Shown one piece after another: positions 8,075-17,380 of a DNA stretch of 64,000 bases. The notes beneath the pieces are model-generated. The model saw only the letters and a list, made by a program, of their open reading frames with translations. It was not told the origin of the DNA and did no database searches. Both the position numbers and the translations under genes were made by a program. This DNA comes from JADGQN01 sp035315185 (lineage in GTDB: Bacteria; Desulfobacterota; Syntrophorhabdia; Syntrophorhabdales; WCHB1-27). The stretch covers positions 1 through 64,000 of the forward strand of contig DATFYE010000145.1 of NCBI GenBank assembly GCA_035315185.1. Reading direction: 5' to 3'. Numbering within the stretch: position 1 is the first letter of the stretch; every line of letters begins with the position of its first letter.

Positions 8075-10189
8075 ATGACTGAGAAAACTATTTTTGCAGA
8101 ATTGGATCCGATGTTCCACCCGGGGTCGTTAGCGGTCATCGGCGCTTCAGGAAAACCGGGTAAAATCGGACGCGTGCTCATGGATCGTTTACTGGAAACA
8201 GGGTTTCAAAAGCTCTATCCTGTGAACCCCGGAGAGAGTGAGATCCTGGGAATAAAAGCTTACCGGAGCATCTTAGAAATTCCCGATGCGGTCGATATGG
8301 CCATCGTCCTTACCCCTACTGATTCGGCGCTCGCAGCCGTAACGGAATGCGCTGAGAAAGGCGTGAAGACGATTGTGATCACTACTTCCGGCTTCGGAGA
8401 GGCAGGCGAAAAAGGAAAGGCAGTGCAGCAGGAGATGGTCCGCGTCGCGCGCGCGGGCGGCGCCCGCGTAATAGGACCGAACTGTGTCGGGATCTATTGC
8501 CCCGCGTCGAGGCTGCCCTACCTCTTGGGGGCTGGCACGGCACCCGGTTCGGTGGGCGTGGTTTCCCAGAGCGGTTTTTTTGCTGATTACCTGACCTTGA
8601 CAGCCACCGGCAACGGCATCCGATTCAGCAAAGCGATCAGTTGCGGCAATGAATCCGACCTTACGGCAACAGACTTCCTGGAGTACCTGGGGGAAGATCC
8701 TGAAACGGAGACTATCGTTGCTTACCTTGAAGGCACTGCAGACGGCAGGAGATTCTACCATGTTGCGAAGGAGGCATCGAGAAAGAAGCCGATCATCCTC
8801 TGGAAGGGCGGCCTCACGGAGACCGGAGCCAGAGCAGCTATATCTCACACAGGTGCTTTGGCCGGCTCAGGCCGGATCTGGGAAGGAGCGCTGAGACAAG
8901 CAGGAATCGTCACTGTTGCAAGCTTTGAAGAGGCGCTCGACTGTCTCTATGCCTTTCATCTTCAGCCGCTACCAAGGGGGAAGCGAATCGGGATCATTAG
9001 TGGACCGGGCGGGGCCGCAGTAGGCACCACCGACAGGTGTTTTCAGCTCGGGCTGGAGGTGCCGCAGTTTTCGCAGGATACGATCGAAAAGCTCCGCAAG
9101 GCGATGCCGCCGGTCGGGGGTAGCATCAACAATCCCATCGACCTGAGCCTGGCTTCGATGGTATCGCCTCGCATCTGCAAAGATGCACTCATTATTGCGA
9201 CGGAGGATGAGAACATCGACATGCTGCTCGTCATCTCGGTTGTGGGAGGGGAGTTGCTCCGAGACCTCATGTTGGAGGCACTGGCCGAGATGAGAGATAA
9301 GAAACCGTTTGTCGTGACCGTCATGGCGGGAAGGACGCAGTCAGTGGCCCAGGACCTAGGGTTGCTTCTCGCGAGCGGCATCTCTGCTTACCCCGATGCC
9401 TCAAGGGCAGCCAAAGCTCTGGCCAGGCTATCCGAATATGCGCGCATCCGGGAATCCCGGCCAGCGGTAGAAGGGGAGAGAATCGCGACGAAGGACACGA
9501 TGCGGGGCGCGAATAGGCTTGATGTCATCGAAACGGCATTAAAGCAAGGCAGGACAACTCTTTCCGAACATGAGTCGAAGGAAATATTGCGCGCCTATGG
9601 AATTCCGGTCACGAGGGAAGAGGAGATATTTGATGAACGGAGACTTGGTGAATCCCTGGCCCGCATAGGGTTTCCTCTCGTCATCAAAGCCAGCGGCCCC
9701 AGCGTGAGCCACAAGACCGAACAAGGCCTTGTCCATACGGGCATCCGCAATGAGCATGAAGCTGTGACCGCATTCAGGAGCATCATGAACAGAGCCGAAA
9801 AAGAAGGTCTGTCCGTGCTGGTTCAGGAGATGGTCGAAGGGAGAAGGGAGCTCGTCGTGGGTCTCACAAGGGATGCGCAGTTCGGCCCCTGCGTGATGTT
9901 CGGTCTTGGAGGCATCTTCACCGAGGTCTTGCAGGATATCGCGTTTCGTGTGGCGCCGATCGAAAGGACCGACGCTCTCGAGATGCTAGGCGAGATCAAA
10001 GCGAGAAAAATCCTGGAAGCATTTCGCGGTATGCCGGCCGCAGAGATTGATCGGCTTGCTGACATCGTAACGAAAGTCAGTCGCATCGGGATAGAGCAGC
10101 CCGCGATCAAAGAAATCGACATTAACCCCGTGATACTTTCCCAACGGGGACCGGTTGCTGTTGATGCACTAATCGTGTTGAATCGGTAA
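8075..10189 (+). CDS. NDP-forming acyl-CoA synthetase (fused alpha/beta acetate-CoA ligase)
   Basis: A 704-residue enzyme of the ADP-forming acyl-CoA synthetase family, which converts acyl-CoA, ADP and phosphate to acid, CoA and ATP, or the reverse. It has an N-terminal CoA-binding domain (LAVIGASGKPGKIGRVLMDR, residues 18-37), then Succ-CoA-ligase-like domains with the phospho-His motif AISHTGALAGSG near residue 257, and a C-terminal ATP-grasp domain from about 485 (GFPLVIKASGPSVSHKTEQG). It starts 7 bp after the metalloprotease gene. In a syntroph such an enzyme could recover ATP from aromatic or fatty acyl-CoA; the substrate cannot be told from sequence. Confidence 0.9.
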   Translation: MTEKTIFAELDPMFHPGSLAVIGASGKPGKIGRVLMDRLLETGFQKLYPVNPGESEILGIKAYRSILEIPDAVDMAIVLTPTDSALAAVTECAEKGVKTIVITTSGFGEAGEKGKAVQQEMVRVARAGGARVIGPNCVGIYCPASRLPYLLGAGTAPGSVGVVSQSGFFADYLTLTATGNGIRFSKAISCGNESDLTATDFLEYLGEDPETETIVAYLEGTADGRRFYHVAKEASRKKPIILWKGGLTETGARAAISHTGALAGSGRIWEGALRQAGIVTVASFEEALDCLYAFHLQPLPRGKRIGIISGPGGAAVGTTDRCFQLGLEVPQFSQDTIEKLRKAMPPVGGSINNPIDLSLASMVSPRICKDALIIATEDENIDMLLVISVVGGELLRDLMLEALAEMRDKKPFVVTVMAGRTQSVAQDLGLLLASGISAYPDASRAAKALARLSEYARIRESRPAVEGERIATKDTMRGANRLDVIETALKQGRTTLSEHESKEILRAYGIPVTREEEIFDERRLGESLARIGFPLVIKASGPSVSHKTEQGLVHTGIRNEHEAVTAFRSIMNRAEKEGLSVLVQEMVEGRRELVVGLTRDAQFGPCVMFGLGGIFTEVLQDIAFRVAPIERTDALEMLGEIKARKILEAFRGMPAAEIDRLADIVTKVSRIGIEQPAIKEIDINPVILSQRGPVAVDALIVLNR

Positions 10190-10505
10190 GCGCCTGTTCA
10201 GGTCACGCTTCACCGGCCGCGACGAGTAGTGCGGCCCGAATCCCCAACTGTTTCCTCATCTCCAGGGCATGAACTTATCTCGCCATCAGGAAACGATATG
10301 ATACTTATTGTAATACATTATTAGCCATTTAGATTTATTAAGGTGATATAAAGTATCTTTTAGCAACTCTTTGTCCTTAAATTAAGAACTTATGAATTAT
10401 CATGTGATGCCTTAATTAATAGTGCGATAGATAATGAAAGATGGGGATAGGAAGTTGATCTGAGTGGCAGTTTACCTCGCCCGAGGCAGCTTCCCACAAA
10501 ATCCC
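10190..10505. other. Intergenic region, AT-rich, no gene seen
   Basis: There is no coding frame with support here. The stretch 10280-10440 is clearly more AT-rich than its surroundings and may act as an upstream promoter element or bent DNA for the TRAP gene. Confidence 0.4.
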
Positions 10506-10534
10506 TTGACACCCAGCCACTTATAGCGTACCAT
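10506..10534 (+). promoter_or_regulatory. Sigma70-type promoter of the TRAP binding-protein gene
   Basis: TTGACA at 10506-10511 and TACCAT at 10529-10534 with a 17-bp spacer. It predicts a leader of about 120 nt before the ATG at 10661, which has a strong AAAGGAGG ribosome site. Confidence 0.55.
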
Positions 10535-10660
10535 CCATAGAAGCCCCATCCGCCCTGCCCTTCGGCATCGATCCAAGATGAGAATTGGAACCGCACGAGG
10601 GCAGGCTCCGAGCGGGACCGCGCATGGGTATTCCCACGCCATCATAACAAAGGAGGAGAT

Positions 10661-11722
10661 ATGGTACGCAAGGCAATGATCCTCGGTCTTATGGTGCTTC
10701 TGGTTTCGGTTTCGTCGCTTTCTGCCGCAGACACGCCGATTAAGCTCAAATTCGCAAACTATTTCCCCCCGACGCACAAGAATTCAGCAGTTTTTGCCGA
10801 ATTTTCTCAGGAGATAAACAAGAAGTCCGGGGGCAAGGTCGAAATCTCCTATTACCCGGGCGGTACGCTGCTTAGCGCGCCGAAGATGGCAGCCGGTGTT
10901 GCCACGGGCATTGCGGATATCGGGCTCTCGCACTTCGCTTACTCCAGGGGCCGTTTCCCCGTGATGGAGGCAGTCGAGCTTCCCTTAGGCTTCCCGAGTG
11001 CCTGGGTGGGTGCTGGCGTTGCTAATGACTTTTACGACAAGTTCAAACCGAAGGAATGGGACCAGTTTCACCCGCTGGTCTTCTGCGCTTCGACCCCAAA
11101 CGTGATCGGGACCCTGACCAAACCGGTAAAGACCCTGGAAGACCTGAAAGGACTCAAAATCAGGGGCACCGGACGGATCGGTGATATCGTGAAGGCCCTC
11201 GGGGCGACGCCCATGCCCATCGAGATGGTCGATCTGTATGAGTCCCTGCGCCGCGGCGTGGTCGACGGCAATTTAGGATCGGCCGAGCAGCTCGAGGGCT
11301 TCAAAATAGGCGAGCTGATCAAGTACGTGACAGCCTCGTGGAAGACCGGAGGCTGCTTCGGCTTCTATGTGACCATGAGCAAGCATAAATGGGACGCGCT
11401 CCCACCCGACATGCAGAAGCTCTTCACGGAGGTCTCTAACGAGTACAAGGATAAGTGGGGGATCGCCTTTAACGGCATCGACTTTGGGGGAATAGAGTAC
11501 CTGAAGAAAAATGGTGGACAGGTTATCAATCTCTCCGATGCCGAAACAGCCAAGTGGGTAAAGGCTGTTCAGCCCGTGATCGCTGACTACAAGAAGGACC
11601 TCATGGGCAAGGGCTACAAGGAACAGGAAGTTGACGGCTGGATCGCCTTCATCAAAGAGCGCACCGAGTACTGGAAGGCCCAGGAAAAGGCACGAAAGAT
11701 ACCGAGCGTTTACGAGTATTAG
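10661..11722 (+). CDS. TRAP transporter periplasmic binding protein, DctP family
   Basis: A 353-residue periplasmic solute receptor with signal peptide (AMILGLMVLLVSVSSLSAAD). The mature part has the DctP pattern: early strand IKLKFANYFPPTHKN, then LEDLKGLKIRGTGR near residues 150-165, with the Arg that usually pairs with an organic-acid carboxylate, followed by LGATPMPIEMVDLYESLRRG. The usual DctQ and DctM membrane genes are not adjacent, so it must work with permeases elsewhere. The next gene is a CoA ligase, so an aromatic or other carboxylate ligand is plausible but unproven. Confidence 0.88.
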   Translation: MVRKAMILGLMVLLVSVSSLSAADTPIKLKFANYFPPTHKNSAVFAEFSQEINKKSGGKVEISYYPGGTLLSAPKMAAGVATGIADIGLSHFAYSRGRFPVMEAVELPLGFPSAWVGAGVANDFYDKFKPKEWDQFHPLVFCASTPNVIGTLTKPVKTLEDLKGLKIRGTGRIGDIVKALGATPMPIEMVDLYESLRRGVVDGNLGSAEQLEGFKIGELIKYVTASWKTGGCFGFYVTMSKHKWDALPPDMQKLFTEVSNEYKDKWGIAFNGIDFGGIEYLKKNGGQVINLSDAETAKWVKAVQPVIADYKKDLMGKGYKEQEVDGWIAFIKERTEYWKAQEKARKIPSVYEY

Positions 11723-11758
11723 GGAGTTGTGTCGAACCTTTCTTGACATAATTCCGAG

Positions 11759-11852
11759 TTGTCATTCCCGCGAACCGGGGAATCCAGATTGAAAAGACTG
11801 GATTCCCCGGTATCGAGTACGGCGCAGGCTTGGTCAAGCCCGGAATGACAAA
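11759..11852. repeat. Intergenic palindromic repeat of the GTCATTCC...GGAATGAC type
   Basis: The outer arms GTCATTCC and GGAATGAC enclose a perfect 13-bp stem, CCGGGGAATCCAG at 11775-11787 and its complement at 11798-11810. Repeats with this vocabulary are widespread in bacterial intergenic DNA. It lies between the TRAP and CoA-ligase genes and could form a hairpin that lowers expression of the ligase. Confidence 0.7.
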
Positions 11853-11902
11853 CAAGGGTAAGGGCCTAAGGGATTTGAAAGTCTGTGAATTAGGAGGAAA
11901 GC

Positions 11903-13549
11903 ATGGCTGTTGAAGGATTTGAACCGTATAAACCTGAAGATGCTAAGAAGTACAGCAGGCTCAGGTGGTGGCTAGGCATGACCTGGGGAGACATGTTTAA
12001 CAAGGCGACCGACCTCTATCCGGCCAAAATAGGACTCGTCGACGACACGACGCGCTTTACGTATAAGGAACTCCGTGAAAAGACCGACCGCGCGGCGATC
12101 GGCTTTATGCAGTTGGGCATCAAGCAACAGGACTTCGTGCTTTTGCAATTACCCAACTGGCATGAATTCGTCATCTCCTTTTTTGCCTTACAAAAAATCG
12201 GTGCGATCGTTGTGCTGCTCATTTCACGCCACGGCATCTCGGAGGTCAATTATCTTTCCAGTTTGACGAATCCAACCGCATGGATTCTGCCCGAACAGTA
12301 CAGAAATATCGACCACAACTCGCTCATACAGGGTGTCACAGCCGAAACAAAAAGCCTGCGCCATATTGTCTCGGTGAGGGCCGCAGACAAGAGCCGATTC
12401 GTTACGCTGGAGAGCCTCATTGAATCGTCGAAACTGAGCCCCTCGAACCTGCAAGCCCTCGAAGAGAGGCGGCCCGACCCCATGGAAGTATCGATAATCA
12501 GTCCCACCGGTGGTACCACAGGTCTGCCAAAAGCTGTTCCTCGAACGCATAATGACTTCATCGCTTACATTGAGTACCACTCGAAGGCATGGGAGATCAC
12601 AAGTAACGACGCACTGCTCACGGTTGCCCCGGTGAGTCACAGCCAGGGAATGCACGTTGGTCTCGGTGGAAGCTTCTTTAACTACGGAAAATACGTCTTG
12701 AGTGATTCCACTGACCCGGACGATATATGCAAGGTCATAGAGCGCGAGAAGGTTACCGCCTTTCCCACGGTGCCGGCCATTGTCCAGAGGATTGTGAGCC
12801 TGGAGAACTTGAAGCAGTATGATCTCAGCTCTCTCAAAAAGATTTACTGCGGTGGTGCACCCAGCACTCCCGAACTCGTCAAAGCGGTATACGAAAAGCT
12901 TAACTGCAAATTCGTCAATGCCTTTGGCTCCTCTGAAGGCATGAGCTCCATGACGCGTCTTGGCGACGATCTGGAAACGATTTGTACTACGGTGGGCAGG
13001 CTGGACTGCCCGTACAACCAGGTGAAGGTCATTGATCAGTATGAGAATGAACTGCCGCGCAACAAAGAAGGAGAGATCGTTTACAAGGGGCCGACAATCT
13101 TCACCGGTTATTTGAAGTCAGCCGAGGAGAATAAGAAGAATTTCACCAAGGACGGGTTCTTTAAGACCGGCGATCTGGCGAAGATCGATGAAAACGGGAT
13201 CATAAGGATAACCGGCAGGATCAAGGACACGATACTCCGGGGTGGAGAAACAATCAGCGCCGGGGGCATTGAGAAGCTGGTACGCACTCATCCGTCTGTG
13301 GCCGACGTGGCGGTAATAGGGATGCCTGACAAGGCTCTCGGCGAGCGAATATGCGCCTACATTCAACTTAAGCCGGGCGCAACTCTCGCATTTGATGAGC
13401 TCATCGCGCATCTTAAGAGCGTTGGCGCGTCCGTGCTTCAAATGCCGGAGCGTATCGAGTTCGTCGAGAGTATCCCGCTGACCAAGGTTAACAAGGTCGA
13501 TAAGAAAGCGCTGACGGAGGATATCAAGAAGCGGTTGGGCATAGCCTAG
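11903..13549 (+). CDS. AMP-binding acyl/aryl-CoA ligase (DhbE/EntE-like)
   Basis: A 548-residue member of the adenylate-forming superfamily that activates a carboxylate to an acyl-adenylate and thioester. Motifs: P-loop SPTGGTTGLPKAVPRTHND near residue 200, FGSSEGMSS near 340, GFFKTGDLAKIDENG near 415, GRIKDTILRGGETIS near 435 and the C-terminal catalytic Lys region PLTKVNKVDKKAL near 525. It is closest in style to dihydroxybenzoate-AMP ligases, but no siderophore genes are near. Its position after a TRAP receptor favours catabolic activation of an imported acid. The start has an AGGAGG ribosome site. Confidence 0.85.
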   Translation: MAVEGFEPYKPEDAKKYSRLRWWLGMTWGDMFNKATDLYPAKIGLVDDTTRFTYKELREKTDRAAIGFMQLGIKQQDFVLLQLPNWHEFVISFFALQKIGAIVVLLISRHGISEVNYLSSLTNPTAWILPEQYRNIDHNSLIQGVTAETKSLRHIVSVRAADKSRFVTLESLIESSKLSPSNLQALEERRPDPMEVSIISPTGGTTGLPKAVPRTHNDFIAYIEYHSKAWEITSNDALLTVAPVSHSQGMHVGLGGSFFNYGKYVLSDSTDPDDICKVIEREKVTAFPTVPAIVQRIVSLENLKQYDLSSLKKIYCGGAPSTPELVKAVYEKLNCKFVNAFGSSEGMSSMTRLGDDLETICTTVGRLDCPYNQVKVIDQYENELPRNKEGEIVYKGPTIFTGYLKSAEENKKNFTKDGFFKTGDLAKIDENGIIRITGRIKDTILRGGETISAGGIEKLVRTHPSVADVAVIGMPDKALGERICAYIQLKPGATLAFDELIAHLKSVGASVLQMPERIEFVESIPLTKVNKVDKKALTEDIKKRLGIA

Positions 13550-13556
13550 CCGATCG

Positions 13557-13631
13557 CAGTAAGCTGTGAGCTGTAAGCAGTGAGCAGTTGACCGTTTTTT
13601 GTGTTACTGCTCACTGCTTACTGTTTACTGC
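13557..13631. terminator. Heptamer word array forming a 16-bp inverted repeat between convergent genes
   Basis: Degenerate units such as AGTAAGC and AGTGAGC form a perfect 16-bp inverted repeat (13573-13588 and 13606-13621) around a 17-bp loop with a T-run. It lies between the CoA ligase and the convergent selD. The array runs straight into the selD stop codon. A bidirectional terminator role is inferred. Confidence 0.5.
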
Positions 13632-14657
13632 CTACTTGAGTACTATCTTTCCCTTTGGCTCCGCAACGAATCTCCCGATTACCCAGCAGGAGACACCGAG
13701 GTCAGCTGCACGCTTCTCGAATTTTGAGAGGTCATCCGGATGTATTGCGATCAGCAGGCCTCCTGACGTCTGCGGATCAAAGATCAGATCGTAAAAGAAG
13801 CCCTGTGGCTCGCCTACGACACACCTGGAGTAGAAATCCCGATTTCTATACAATCCTCCAGGCATAAAACCGGCCTTTGCCAATCCCTTCGCCTCCTCAA
13901 AATAGGGGAGTTTTTGGAGGAAAAGCTCAGCGCCGATATATTCCTTGATCATCTCTGACAGGTGGCCAACGAGACCGAAGCCCGTCACATCGGTTGCCGC
14001 GTGGGTGCGCACTGCGCGCATCGCCTCGGCAGCGCCAGCGTTGAGGCTCGCCATCACGTCCGTCACCCGTTTTATGGAAGCCGGAGAGAGTGCATCACCC
14101 TTCAGCCCCGTGTTGAGAATACCGGTTCCCAGCGGCTTTGTGACAATGAGAAGGTCCTCCGGCAGAGCACCCTCGTTTCTCATTATCTTTTCCGGATGCA
14201 CTATTCCCGTGACTGAGAGCCCGTATTTGATTTCGGGATCATCCACGCTGTGGCCTCCGAGAAGGCTCACCCCAGCCTCCCTGATCTTGTCGATTCCACC
14301 TCTGATGATTTCTTTCAGCACGTCGATGCCATGCTGCTTTGGCGAAAAACAGACAAGGTTCAAGGCCGTCTTCGGGACTGCGCCCATGGCGTATATGTCG
14401 CTGAAAGCATTTGCCGCGGCTATCTGGCCGAAGGAATAGGGATCGTCCACGACAGGGGTAAAAAAATCGACCGTCTGGACTATCGCGATCTCATCCGTAA
14501 GCTTATAAACACCCGCGTCCTCAAAGCCCTCTATGCCCACGAGCACGTTCTTGTCAGCAGGGATCTCGACCCCGCACAAAATATCGGCTAGGTCCGCCGG
14601 ACCTATTTTTGCCGCTCAGCCAGCGGCTTTCACGCACTTCGTCAGACCCTTATCCAT
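13632..14657 (-). CDS. selD: Selenide, water dikinase SelD, itself a selenoprotein (in-frame UGA = Sec14)
   Basis: SelD makes selenophosphate from selenide and ATP for selenocysteine synthesis. A conventional ORF starts only at 14579, but the frame extends upstream through one TGA (14616-14618) to an ATG at 14657. This adds MDKGLTKCVKAAG-U-AAKIGPADLADIL. That places Sec at the position of the catalytic Cys/Sec in the conserved G-(C/U)-xxK loop, so the true product is 341 residues with Sec at 14. The body matches SelD: VQTVDFFTPVVDDPYSFGQI, NAFSDIYAMG, LLGGHSVDDPE and DPQTSGGLL. A strong hairpin follows the UGA, and selB is in the same window (59768-61666). Confidence 0.93.
14585..14614 (-). 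promoter_or_regulatory. Bacterial SECIS hairpin in selD
   Basis: One base after the UGA, the minus strand reads CGGC-AAAAAT-AGGTCC-GGC-GGACCT-A-GCCG. An outer 4-bp and an inner 6-bp perfect stem close on a GGC loop. Position and form suit a SelB-binding bSECIS element inside the coding region. Confidence 0.7.
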
Positions 14658-14794
14658 ATTCACCCTCTCAAAGCATTAGTTTTTAATTGTACAATCCCGG
14701 CGCTCTTATGTAAAATAGAAAATTTATTGCCTGGCGCCAGAAACCCGTTGCGGGTTACGAGTTGCAAGTTACAGGTTAGGGAGGAGTATAAGTA

Positions 14795-16534
14795 ATGGAC
14801 CATTTGACGCTACGAACTCTTCTACGCACTGCCAAAGGAGAAGTAGCCCCCGATGTGATTATCAGAAGCGGTAGGGTTGTCAACGTTTTCACGAATCGTG
14901 TCGACGAGAACGTATCGATTCTCATCAAGGACGGGTTCATTGCTTCCCTCGAAAATGATGCCGGTGAGCCTTCAGGAGTCCCAGTGATAGACGCTGATGG
15001 CCTCTATCTCTGCCCGGGCTTCATCGACTCCCATACGCACCTGGACAGCATGCAGCCGTTCTACGGGATCGTACCGTACGCGATACGTGGCGGCACAACC
15101 ACGGTTGTCAGCGAGTGCGCCATTGTTGCCCAATCCTGCGGAATATCGGCACTTCATTCTTTCATCGACAGTACCAGGGGCTATCCCCTTCGCTGCTACT
15201 TCCTCGCACCGGGGCTGACCCCCACCTTCCCCGCCCTCGAGCGTGCAAGGGGCATATCCTTCAGAGACTTCTCGAACCTTCTCAAGCGCGACGACTTTCT
15301 CGGGATCGGTGAGGGATACTGGACACGGCTGATAGAAGGTGACGACAGAGTCCTCAAACAGGCCGCCCTGGCGATCTCGTTAAGGAAGACCCTCGAAGGC
15401 CACGCAGCGGGTGCTCGCGGCAATAAACTTCTCCAGTACATTACGACGGGTATCACCTCGTGCCACGAATCGACAACGTCCGAAGAGGCCCTTGAAAAGC
15501 TTCGCTACGGCATTTACGTCATGTTACGGGAAGGGTGGGTCAGAAAAGAACTGAAAGAACTCTCAGCGCTCAAAGAAACAAACGTTGACGAGCGCAGGCT
15601 CATTCTTGCTTCAGACGTTTTTGATCCTGTCATGCTCGTGGAAGAGGGGTACATGGACGTGATCGTCAGAACAGCAATCAGCTTTGGCTTCAGCCCTATG
15701 CGTGCGTTGAAGATGGCGACTATCAATCCTGCAGACTATTACGGGCTTCGCCTTCTCGGTGCCATAGCGCCTCTGCGGTATGCTGATATTCTCTTCCTCG
15801 ACGATCTGGCCAAGGTCTCCATAAAGAAGGTTATGGCTAACGGCCACATGGTCTACGAGGGTGAAAAGTTTCTCCCGGAGATTGAGCCATATCGCTATCC
15901 TGCTGCCACGAAAAAAACGATAACGACCCAAAAACTGAGAGAAGAGGATTTTCGCATAAAGGCCCGTGCCGCGAAGAACCGCGTGCGCGTCATAGAGATC
16001 GTCAATCCCACCATAACGAAGGAGTCAATCGTAACACTAGGTACAGCTGCAGGTTACCTGGAGAAGGACCTGACAAATGATATCATCCCCGCTGCTGTCA
16101 TCCACCGGAATGACAAGAAAAAGATGGGTAGGGGTTTCATACGCGGGACCAATATCAAAGAAGGGGCGTTTGCAACAACCGTCATCTGGGACACGTCCAA
16201 CATACTGGTAATAGGGAGCAGCGAAAGAGACATGACGGTGGCTGCCAACAGGCTCATTGACATTCAGGGTGGCCTGGTCATAGTCCGACAAGGCAAGGTG
16301 ATATACGAATTCCCTATGCCGGTTTACGGCGTCATACCGCCCTACGGCATGGAAGAGATAAAGAACAAGATTAAAGCGCTTGATGAAAAGGTGAAGGAGA
16401 TCGGGAGCGCATTCGACAGACCGTTCCTTACCTTGCAGACAATACCGTTCACAGGTCTTCCCCACCTGCGAATAACCGATAGAGGACTTGCCGACATTAA
16501 GCGCCGGAAACTGGTCTCACTCTTCGTCGACTGA
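14795..16534 (+). CDS. Adenine-deaminase-family amidohydrolase with altered active-site motifs
   Basis: A 579-residue protein that aligns along its length with adenine deaminase (Ade). It keeps the metal-binding HxH (CPGFIDSHTHLDS, near residue 75), GHAAG and SCHESTTSEEALEKLRYG, and an Asp in LILASDVFDP. The family hallmark DPHEIAN after GGTTTVV is replaced by SECAIVAQ, and the late VAHDSHN block reads VIWDTSN. It may have a different substrate or reduced activity. It is divergent from selD, has a good GGGAGGAG ribosome site, and stands alone. Confidence 0.75.
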   Translation: MDHLTLRTLLRTAKGEVAPDVIIRSGRVVNVFTNRVDENVSILIKDGFIASLENDAGEPSGVPVIDADGLYLCPGFIDSHTHLDSMQPFYGIVPYAIRGGTTTVVSECAIVAQSCGISALHSFIDSTRGYPLRCYFLAPGLTPTFPALERARGISFRDFSNLLKRDDFLGIGEGYWTRLIEGDDRVLKQAALAISLRKTLEGHAAGARGNKLLQYITTGITSCHESTTSEEALEKLRYGIYVMLREGWVRKELKELSALKETNVDERRLILASDVFDPVMLVEEGYMDVIVRTAISFGFSPMRALKMATINPADYYGLRLLGAIAPLRYADILFLDDLAKVSIKKVMANGHMVYEGEKFLPEIEPYRYPAATKKTITTQKLREEDFRIKARAAKNRVRVIEIVNPTITKESIVTLGTAAGYLEKDLTNDIIPAAVIHRNDKKKMGRGFIRGTNIKEGAFATTVIWDTSNILVIGSSERDMTVAANRLIDIQGGLVIVRQGKVIYEFPMPVYGVIPPYGMEEIKNKIKALDEKVKEIGSAFDRPFLTLQTIPFTGLPHLRITDRGLADIKRRKLVSLFVD

Positions 16535-16555
16535 CAATTAGCGTTTATTGATAAG

Positions 16556-16600
16556 GTTCGTTGTTGCTGCGTTGCTCCCGACATGAATCCGAATCGGTAT
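16556..16600. repeat. Fragment of the 123-bp palindromic element
   Basis: GTTCGTTGTTGCTGCGTTGC at 16557-16576 matches an internal segment of the intact copy at 62420-62542, with two transitions. No terminal repeats remain. Confidence 0.4.
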
Positions 16601-16636
16601 CACACCGATCCGCTCTCATGAACTTCGCAAGCAGTA

Positions 16637-17380
16637 TCATCGGTAGACCTCGATGAAACTGACGAACGAGACCGCCTTTTCCGCGGTATTGTCAGAATCA
16701 CTCATGATGCCAAGACTTGCCCTTGCCGGGGGATCGGCGCGGAACAGCCTCCTGTAGTCCTCTACTATATCGATCTGCTCCTCCTGCCATGTCCCTACCC
16801 TCTTTGCTCCGCTCTGCAAGGGCACTATCTTCACCTTGTCTGTGCGCGGGCTGTTGATAAAGGGCAGATCCCACACAACGCTGGACCAGACATAGTTAAT
16901 CGCGCTGTGAGGTGGATACTCGCCGTAAATAGCTTTTGCCAATCCGTACTTGACCTTGTCGAGGGCTCCGGCCTTTTGCGGGTCATATTCAAAGAGCACA
17001 TATATCCTGATGGGGTAGTCGTCACTCGCTTTGGTGCGTCCATCTCCTTTTTCATAAGCATTGCTTATCTTCCATCTCCAGCGCATCTTCGGATAGTCAT
17101 ACACGTTGAAGGTCCCTTTGTAAACAAGGCCGGATGCTGACGCATTGCTTTCAGCACGCAGGTAACGCTCGCCATCCTTTGATTCAATACTGTAAACCGT
17201 ATGCTTTTCAATTTTAGGAAAGTGGAGCGGTTTCCAGCTGTCGAGGGTCCCGAATTCTTCGCGGAGAAAAACTTTGCGCTCCTCCGCTGCCGCAGGGGAG
17301 ATCCCCGGTAAGAAGAAAGTCATGAAGAAAAGGAGGCAGGCGCCGGCCGTTACGGAAGACATTGCGCTCGATATTGTCAC
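16637..17380 (-). CDS. DUF3047 secreted protein
   Basis: A 247-residue exported protein: a hydrophobic signal segment at residues 8-30 ending in SPAAAE, then a DUF3047 domain. Recognisable blocks are EFGTLDSWKPLHFPK, YPKMRWRWKISNAYEKGDG, DDYPIRIYVLFEYDP and VGTWQEEQIDIVEDYRRLF. The fold resembles carbohydrate-binding jelly rolls, but the function is unknown. Its ATG overlaps the stop of the sirtuin gene (ATGA at 17377-17380), so translation of the two is coupled. Confidence 0.8.
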   Translation of the reverse strand: MTISSAMSSVTAGACLLFFMTFFLPGISPAAAEERKVFLREEFGTLDSWKPLHFPKIEKHTVYSIESKDGERYLRAESNASASGLVYKGTFNVYDYPKMRWRWKISNAYEKGDGRTKASDDYPIRIYVLFEYDPQKAGALDKVKYGLAKAIYGEYPPHSAINYVWSSVVWDLPFINSPRTDKVKIVPLQSGAKRVGTWQEEQIDIVEDYRRLFRADPPARASLGIMSDSDNTAEKAVSFVSFIEVYR

